A stretch of DNA of 12,670 nt from JAQBZY01 sp038117205. GTDB taxonomy: Bacteria; Pseudomonadota; Alphaproteobacteria; Rhodospirillales; Casp-alpha2. The notes beneath the pieces are model-generated. The model made no database searches. It was not told the DNA's origin and saw nothing but the letters and a program-made list of their open reading frames with translations. Within the stretch, counting starts at the first letter, position 1, and the number at the start of each line of letters is the position of its first letter. The stretch lies in assembly GCA_038117205.1 (NCBI GenBank), contig JAYOFL010000077.1, positions 1 through 12,670 on the forward strand, given 5' to 3'. The translations under genes and the position numbers were made by a program. Shown here piece after piece: positions 8,683 to 12,670 of the stretch.

Positions 8683-9702
8683 TCAGTTCTTGTCCTTGTC
8701 GACGAGGCGGTTGGCGCCGATCCACGGCATCATGGCGCGAAGCTTCTCGCCCACCTTCTCGATGTCGTGTTCGCCCTGGATGCGGCGGGTCGCCTTGAAC
8801 GACGGCATGCCGACGGCGCATTCCGTCATCCAGTCGCGGGCGAAGCGGCCGGACTGGATGTCGTCCAGGATGGCCTTCATCCGCTGCTTGGTGCCGGCGT
8901 CGATGACGCGCGGGCCGGACACGTAGTCGCCGTATTCGGCGGTGTTGGAAACCGAGTAGCGCATGTTGGCCATGCCGCCTTCGTAGATCAGGTCGACGAT
9001 CAGCTTCACTTCGTGCAGGCACTCGAAGTAGGCCATTTCCGGCGCGTAGCCGGCTTCGACCAGCGTCTCGTAGCCGGCCATGATCAGGTGCGAGAGACCG
9101 CCGCAGAGCACGGCCTGTTCGCCGAACAGGTCGGTTTCGCACTCTTCCTTGAAGGTCGTCTCGATGATGCCGGAACGGCCGCCGCCGATGGCCGACGCGT
9201 AGGACAGCGCGACCTCGAGGGCGTTACCGGAGGCGTTCTGGTCGACCGCGACGAGGCACGGCACGCCGCCGCCGCGCACGTATTCGGAACGGACCGTGTG
9301 GCCCGGGCCCTTCGGCGCGATCATGAACACGTCCAGGTCCTTGCGGGCCTCGATCAGCTTGAAGTGGATGTTGAGGCCGTGCGCGAAGGCGATGGCGGCC
9401 CCTTCCTTCATGTTGGCGGCGAGGTGGTCGCGATACAGCGCGGCCTGACCTTCGTCCGGCGTCAGTACCATGACGACGTCGGCCCACTTGGCGGCGTCGG
9501 TCGGGTTCATGACCTTGAGGCTGACGGCTTCCGCCTTCTTGGCGCTGGCGGAGCCGGGGCGGAGCGCCACGACGACGTCCTTCACGCCGGAATCGCGCAG
9601 GTTCAGCGCATGCGCGTGTCCCTGGCTGCCGTAGCCGACGACGGCCACCTTCTTGCCTTTGATCAGATTGACGTCCGCGTCGCGGTCGTAATAAACGCGC
9701 AT
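8683..9702 (-). CDS. ilvC: Ketol-acid reductoisomerase (class I)
   Basis: Converts 2-acetolactate or 2-aceto-2-hydroxybutyrate to the dihydroxy acids, using Mg2+ and NADPH. This is the second shared step of valine, leucine and isoleucine synthesis. The protein has 339 residues, the short class I form with a single knotted domain. The Rossmann nucleotide loop is VVGYGSQGHAHALN (21-34). The following loop has Arg48, Ser51 and Ser53, which suggests NADPH preference. Catalytic elements are AHG with His108, the Mg ligands in DLFGEQAVLCGG (Asp191, Glu195) and Glu227/Glu231 in YFECLHEVKLIVDL. The start ATG at 9702 has AGAGGGGAAG upstream. The 46-nt gap after ilvN has no terminator, so it is likely the last gene of ilvB-ilvN-ilvC, closed by the strong terminator at 8631-8656. 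Confidence 0.97.
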   Translation of the reverse strand: MRVYYDRDADVNLIKGKKVAVVGYGSQGHAHALNLRDSGVKDVVVALRPGSASAKKAEAVSLKVMNPTDAAKWADVVMVLTPDEGQAALYRDHLAANMKEGAAIAFAHGLNIHFKLIEARKDLDVFMIAPKGPGHTVRSEYVRGGGVPCLVAVDQNASGNALEVALSYASAIGGGRSGIIETTFKEECETDLFGEQAVLCGGLSHLIMAGYETLVEAGYAPEMAYFECLHEVKLIVDLIYEGGMANMRYSVSNTAEYGDYVSGPRVIDAGTKQRMKAILDDIQSGRFARDWMTECAVGMPSFKATRRIQGEHDIEKVGEKLRAMMPWIGANRLVDKDKN

Positions 9703-9748
9703 GTTTCTTCCCCTCTGGGTTAACTCAATTTCCTGGCGGCGTTAGGTC

Positions 9749-10255
9749 TTACAGGGACGCCGTGCCGCGGGCAATGGCGGCGACGCCGGTCCGGGACACG
9801 TCCACGAGCCCGAGCGGCCGCATCAGTTCGATGAAGGCGTTCAGCTTTCCGGTGTCGCCGACGATCTCGAAGACGAAGCTTTCCGTGGTGCTGTCCACCG
9901 CACGGGCACGGAAAATATCCGCGATCCGCAGGCTTTCAACCCTTTTCTCGCCCGACCCGACGACCTTGACCAGCGCCAGTTCCCGCTCGACGCAGGGGCC
10001 TTCGAGGGTCAGGTCGCTGACCCGGTGCACCGGCACCAGGCGGCCGAGCTGCGCCTTGATCTGTTCGATGATCATGGCGGTGCCCGACGTCACGATGGTG
10101 ATCCGGGACAGATTCTTGAGAACGTCGACTTCGGCGACGGTCAGGCTTTCGATGTTGTAGCCGCGGCCCGAAAAGAGGCCGATGACGCGCGCCAGCACGC
10201 CCGGTTCGTTGTCGACCAGCACCGAGATGGTGTGGAAATTGATATCGTCGCTCAT
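9749..10255 (-). CDS. ilvN: Acetolactate synthase, small (regulatory) subunit
   Basis: Regulatory subunit that activates the large subunit IlvB and carries valine feedback sensitivity. The protein has 168 residues, the length of the long IlvH-type subunit. An N-terminal ACT domain (about 8-82) contains VDNEPGVLARVIGLFSGRGY followed by NIESL. Asn16, Gly19 and Asn34 line up with the valine-site residues of E. coli IlvH (Asn11, Gly14, Asn29) at a constant offset, so valine inhibition is expected. The C-terminal small-subunit domain spans about 85-160. I chose ATG 10255, with GGGGAAAG about 10 nt upstream. A longer frame back to 10624 is shadow sequence inside ilvB. It lies 23 nt after ilvB and 46 nt before ilvC, consistent with one operon. 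Confidence 0.97.
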   Translation of the reverse strand: MSDDINFHTISVLVDNEPGVLARVIGLFSGRGYNIESLTVAEVDVLKNLSRITIVTSGTAMIIEQIKAQLGRLVPVHRVSDLTLEGPCVERELALVKVVGSGEKRVESLRIADIFRARAVDSTTESFVFEIVGDTGKLNAFIELMRPLGLVDVSRTGVAAIARGTASL

Positions 10256-10278
10256 GTTCGGTTTCTTTCCCCGGGCGC

Positions 10279-12039
10279 TCACACCAGCACCATGCCTTCC
10301 TCGGAGATCGGCTTCTCCGCCTTGTCCTTGGGGCCGAGCAGCATTTCGTTGTGCGCGGCGCCGGACGGGATCATCGGGAAGCAGTTCTCGGCCGGATCGA
10401 CCTGAACGTCGGCGATCACCGGCCCGTCCGTCTCGATCATGGCCTTCAAGACGTCGTCGACCTCGCCCGGCTTGGTGGCGCGGAGCCCGGTCATGCCGAA
10501 GGTGTCGGCCAGCTTCACGAAGTCGGGCAGGCTTTCCATGTAGCTTTCGGCGTAGCGGCCGCCGTGCAGCAGCTCCTGCCACTGGCGCACCATGCCCATG
10601 TAGAAGTTGTTGAGGATCAAACACTTAACCGGCAGGCGATACTGCGCGATGGTGCTCAGTTCCTGCATGTTCATGAGGAACGACGCCTCGCCGGAAATGT
10701 CGACCACGAGGGCCTTCGGATGCGCGATCTGCACACCCATGGCCGCCGGCAAGCCGTAGCCCATGGTGCCGAGACCGCCCGACGTCATCCAGTGGTTCGG
10801 CTTGTCGAAGCCGAAGTACTGCGCCGCCCACATCTGATGCTGGCCCACTTCCGTGGTGATATACGGATCCTGATCCTTCACCATTTCGTAGAGCCGCTTG
10901 ATGACATGCTGCGGCTTGATGAGATCGCCGGAGGTATCGTACTTCAGGCAGTCCTTGCCCCGCCACGCGTCGATCTGCTTCCACCACGCGGCCAGCGCCT
11001 TCGGATCGGCCTTCGACTGCGTCGATTTCCAAATCTTAGTCATGTCTTCCAGCACGTGCGCGATGTCGCCGACGATCGGAATGTCGACCTGCACGTTCTT
11101 GTTGATGGACGACGGATCGATGTCGATGTGGATCTTCTTGGCGTTCGGCGCGAAGGCGTCGAGACGGCCCGTGATCCGGTCGTCGAAGCGGGCGCCGACG
11201 CAGATCATGACGTCGGAGCCGTGCATGGCGAGGTTGGCCTCGTATGTGCCGTGCATGCCGAGCATGCCCAGGAACTGCTTGTCGGACGCCGGATAGGCGC
11301 CGAGGCCCATCAAGGTCAGCGTGCACGGGAAATTGGTCGTCCGCACCAACTGCGTCAGCAACTGCGACGCCGCCGGGCCGGAATTGATGACGCCGCCGCC
11401 GCAGTAGAAGATCGGCCGCTTGGCCGACGCCATCAGGGCCACGGCGTCCTTGATCCGCTCCAGATCGCCCTTCACGCGCGGCTGGTACTTGGAAACGTCG
11501 ATCTTTTCCGGCGCCTTGTAGGTGCCGAGCGCCATGCAGACGTCCTTCGGCAGATCGACCACGACCGGGCCGGGCCGGCCGGTGCGCGCCACGTGGAACG
11601 CCTCGTGCAGCACGCGGGCCAGATCGTCCACGTGCTTCACCAGATAATTGTGCTTGGTGCAGGGACGCGTAATGCCCGTGGTGTCGCACTCCTGGAAGGC
11701 GTCGTTACCGATCAGGTGCGTCGGCACCTGGCCGGTCAGACAGACGACCGGAATGGAATCCATCAGGGCGTCGGTGAGCCCGGTGACGGCGTTGGTCGCG
11801 CCCGGACCCGACGTCACCAGAACGACGCCGACCTTGCCGGTCGAGCGGGCATAACCTTCCGCCGCGTGCACGGCGCCGCCTTCCTGCCGCACCAGGATGT
11901 GGCGGATGCGGTTCTGCTTGAAGATCTCGTCGTAGATCGGAAGGACCGCGCCGCCCGGGTATCCAAAGATGACTTCGACATCCTGGTCGGCCAGCGACTT
12001 CAGGATGATCTCCGCTCCGGTCATGGTCTTGTTGCTCAT
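10279..12039 (-). CDS. ilvB: Acetolactate synthase, large (catalytic) subunit
   Basis: ThDP- and FAD-dependent enzyme that joins pyruvate to pyruvate or 2-oxobutyrate, the first shared step of branched-chain amino acid synthesis. The protein has 586 residues. The N-terminal ThDP pyrimidine domain has FGYPGG (25-30) and RQEGGAVHAAEGYAR (51-65) with the cofactor-activating Glu53. The central FAD domain contains GARFDDRITG (282-291). The C-terminal ThDP pyrophosphate domain runs from DISGEASF (447-454) to NN (477-478), followed by MGMVRQWQELLHGGRY. The magnesium-binding position usually given as GD is GE here (Glu451), a variant I associate with alphaproteobacterial enzymes. ATG 12039 has AAGGA about 9 nt upstream. 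The frame extends further upstream without family similarity. It is first in the ilvB-ilvN-ilvC unit, 158 nt after miaA. Confidence 0.97.
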   Translation of the reverse strand: MSNKTMTGAEIILKSLADQDVEVIFGYPGGAVLPIYDEIFKQNRIRHILVRQEGGAVHAAEGYARSTGKVGVVLVTSGPGATNAVTGLTDALMDSIPVVCLTGQVPTHLIGNDAFQECDTTGITRPCTKHNYLVKHVDDLARVLHEAFHVARTGRPGPVVVDLPKDVCMALGTYKAPEKIDVSKYQPRVKGDLERIKDAVALMASAKRPIFYCGGGVINSGPAASQLLTQLVRTTNFPCTLTLMGLGAYPASDKQFLGMLGMHGTYEANLAMHGSDVMICVGARFDDRITGRLDAFAPNAKKIHIDIDPSSINKNVQVDIPIVGDIAHVLEDMTKIWKSTQSKADPKALAAWWKQIDAWRGKDCLKYDTSGDLIKPQHVIKRLYEMVKDQDPYITTEVGQHQMWAAQYFGFDKPNHWMTSGGLGTMGYGLPAAMGVQIAHPKALVVDISGEASFLMNMQELSTIAQYRLPVKCLILNNFYMGMVRQWQELLHGGRYAESYMESLPDFVKLADTFGMTGLRATKPGEVDDVLKAMIETDGPVIADVQVDPAENCFPMIPSGAAHNEMLLGPKDKAEKPISEEGMVLV

Positions 12040-12186
12040 CGCACGTTCCTTCTTCGACAAAAGCCGTCTTCGGCAAAAGAAATCGGCCGGCGGACCTCCG
12101 CGTCCGACCGCGCCCAACAAATTGGCGGATATCTCCGATCCCAGGTCCGGCCCGGGCCCATTCGCAGGCCCGGTTACAGGGCGGGG

Positions 12187-12215
12187 AACTTAGTGCGTCA
12201 TTCCGGAGGGGTCAA
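12187..12215 (-). promoter_or_regulatory. Candidate promoter of ilvBNC
   Basis: On the minus strand a -35 element TTGACC (12215-12210) and a -10-like TAAGTT (12192-12187) are separated by exactly 17 nt. The -35 is good and the -10 is only a partial match. The -35 lies inside the last codons of miaA, with very AT-rich sequence directly upstream that could act as an UP element. The predicted start near 12180 gives a leader of about 140 nt before ilvB. Confidence 0.42.
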
Positions 12216-12670
12216 CACAAACTGACGAATAAATGGAAAGATTTTTTCAATATTTCTTTCCGAAAATTTCTCAGAAATGATCAAATCCGAATGAATCTGA
12301 CGCCGGAACCAGGTTTCCTGCCGTTTGGCGAGATTCCGGGTCGCCGTTTTCGCCTTTTCGACCGCCGTCGGCAGATCGTAAGCACCGTCGAGATGCGACA
12401 GCAGTTCGGCCAGTCCGACGGCGCGCGCCGCCGGCAACGACGGATCGACGCCCAGCGCACGGAACGTCCTCGCTTCGTCGAGTGCGCCCGCCGCCATCAT
12501 GCGCTCGAAACGGTCGTCGATGACGGCGTAAAGCTCGTCCCTGGGCGGCGCAAGGATGATGGTCAGGTATCGGCCCGGGATGCCGGGGCCGGGCGGCTGC
12601 CGTTCCTGCCAGTCGCTGAGCGGCTCGCCGGTCGCCCGCGCCACCGCCATGGCGCGGATCAGCCGTTGCC
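12198..12670 (-). CDS. miaA: tRNA dimethylallyltransferase MiaA, C-terminal half (5' part outside window)
   Basis: Adds an isopentenyl group to A37 of tRNAs reading UNN codons, using dimethylallyl diphosphate. Only the last 156 full codons are present. The gene continues past the right edge, so the P-loop and catalytic Asp are not visible. The recognisable C-terminal part starts with QRLIRAMAVARATG and then LSDWQ, continues through RFERMMAAGALDEA and ARAVGLAELLSHLDG, and ends with the tRNA-binding segment KTATRNLAKRQETWFRRQ, all in family order. The Met at 12650 is internal and not the start. The last 30 or so codons are strikingly AT-rich compared with the rest of the window. It is followed by ilvB after 158 nt, and the ilvB promoter candidate overlaps its 3' end. 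Confidence 0.92.
   Translation of the reverse strand, partial: QRLIRAMAVARATGEPLSDWQERQPPGPGIPGRYLTIILAPPRDELYAVIDDRFERMMAAGALDEARTFRALGVDPSLPAARAVGLAELLSHLDGAYDLPTAVEKAKTATRNLAKRQETWFRRQIHSDLIISEKFSERNIEKIFPFIRQFVLTPPE

Noticed and set aside
12036..12161. A 41-codon minus-strand frame in the ilvB leader ending over the ilvB start (TGA overlapping ATG)
   Set aside because: The product is Arg/Pro-rich with no run of Ile, Val or Leu codons and no ribosome binding site. Chance is likely in sequence with few stops.
12152..12173. 7-bp GC hairpin downstream of miaA as a miaA terminator
   Set aside because: No T-run follows on the minus strand, and it would lie inside the predicted ilvB leader.
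10351..12225. A 624-codon plus-strand open frame antisense to ilvB
   Set aside because: It mirrors the codon structure of ilvB, is rich in Arg, His, Asp and Val, and has no recognisable domain or start signal. The same reasoning excludes the long plus-strand frames at 337-1650 and 1563-3458.

Overview
The window is a compact, GC-rich stretch of chromosome from an alphaproteobacterium, probably near the Rhodospirillales. That placement is inferred from protein wording: the MreB N-terminus, the G-E-A form of the acetolactate synthase cofactor motif, the ilvB-ilvN-ilvC order and a DehI-family gene. No mobile element, CRISPR array, phage gene or integration site is visible. Nearly all genes are on the minus strand, so transcription runs from high to low coordinates.

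Right part (about 8.6-12.7 kb): the C-terminal half of miaA (tRNA isopentenyltransferase) enters from the right edge. It is followed by ilvB, ilvN and ilvC, the first two enzymatic steps of branched-chain amino acid synthesis. A candidate promoter for ilvB sits across the 3' end of miaA, in and next to an unusually AT-rich segment. A clear intrinsic terminator closes the unit just after ilvC.

Middle (7.6-8.6 kb): the only plus-strand gene encodes a 275-residue protein with an internal duplication. It resembles the DehI (2-haloacid dehalogenase/halocarboxylic acid dehydrogenase) family. It runs divergently from leuA and convergently into ilvC. Next comes leuA (2-isopropylmalate synthase), the entry into leucine synthesis, with a strong hairpin just before its ribosome binding site. 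The ilvBNC unit makes 2-oxoisovalerate precursors that LeuA draws on, so these loci are functionally linked although interrupted by the DehI-like gene.

Left part (0-6 kb): the cell-shape locus mreB, mreC, mreD, mrdA (PBP2), rodA encodes the rod-complex machinery for lateral wall synthesis. The last three genes are packed with 9 nt, 2 nt and overlapping junctions. At the left edge a tRNA-Lys(CUU) gene with its own well-formed promoter follows rodA.

This is mostly conserved housekeeping sequence. I found no convincing new system. The most interesting points are the DehI-like gene between two amino acid loci, the leader regions of leuA and ilvB, and the AT-rich end of miaA.
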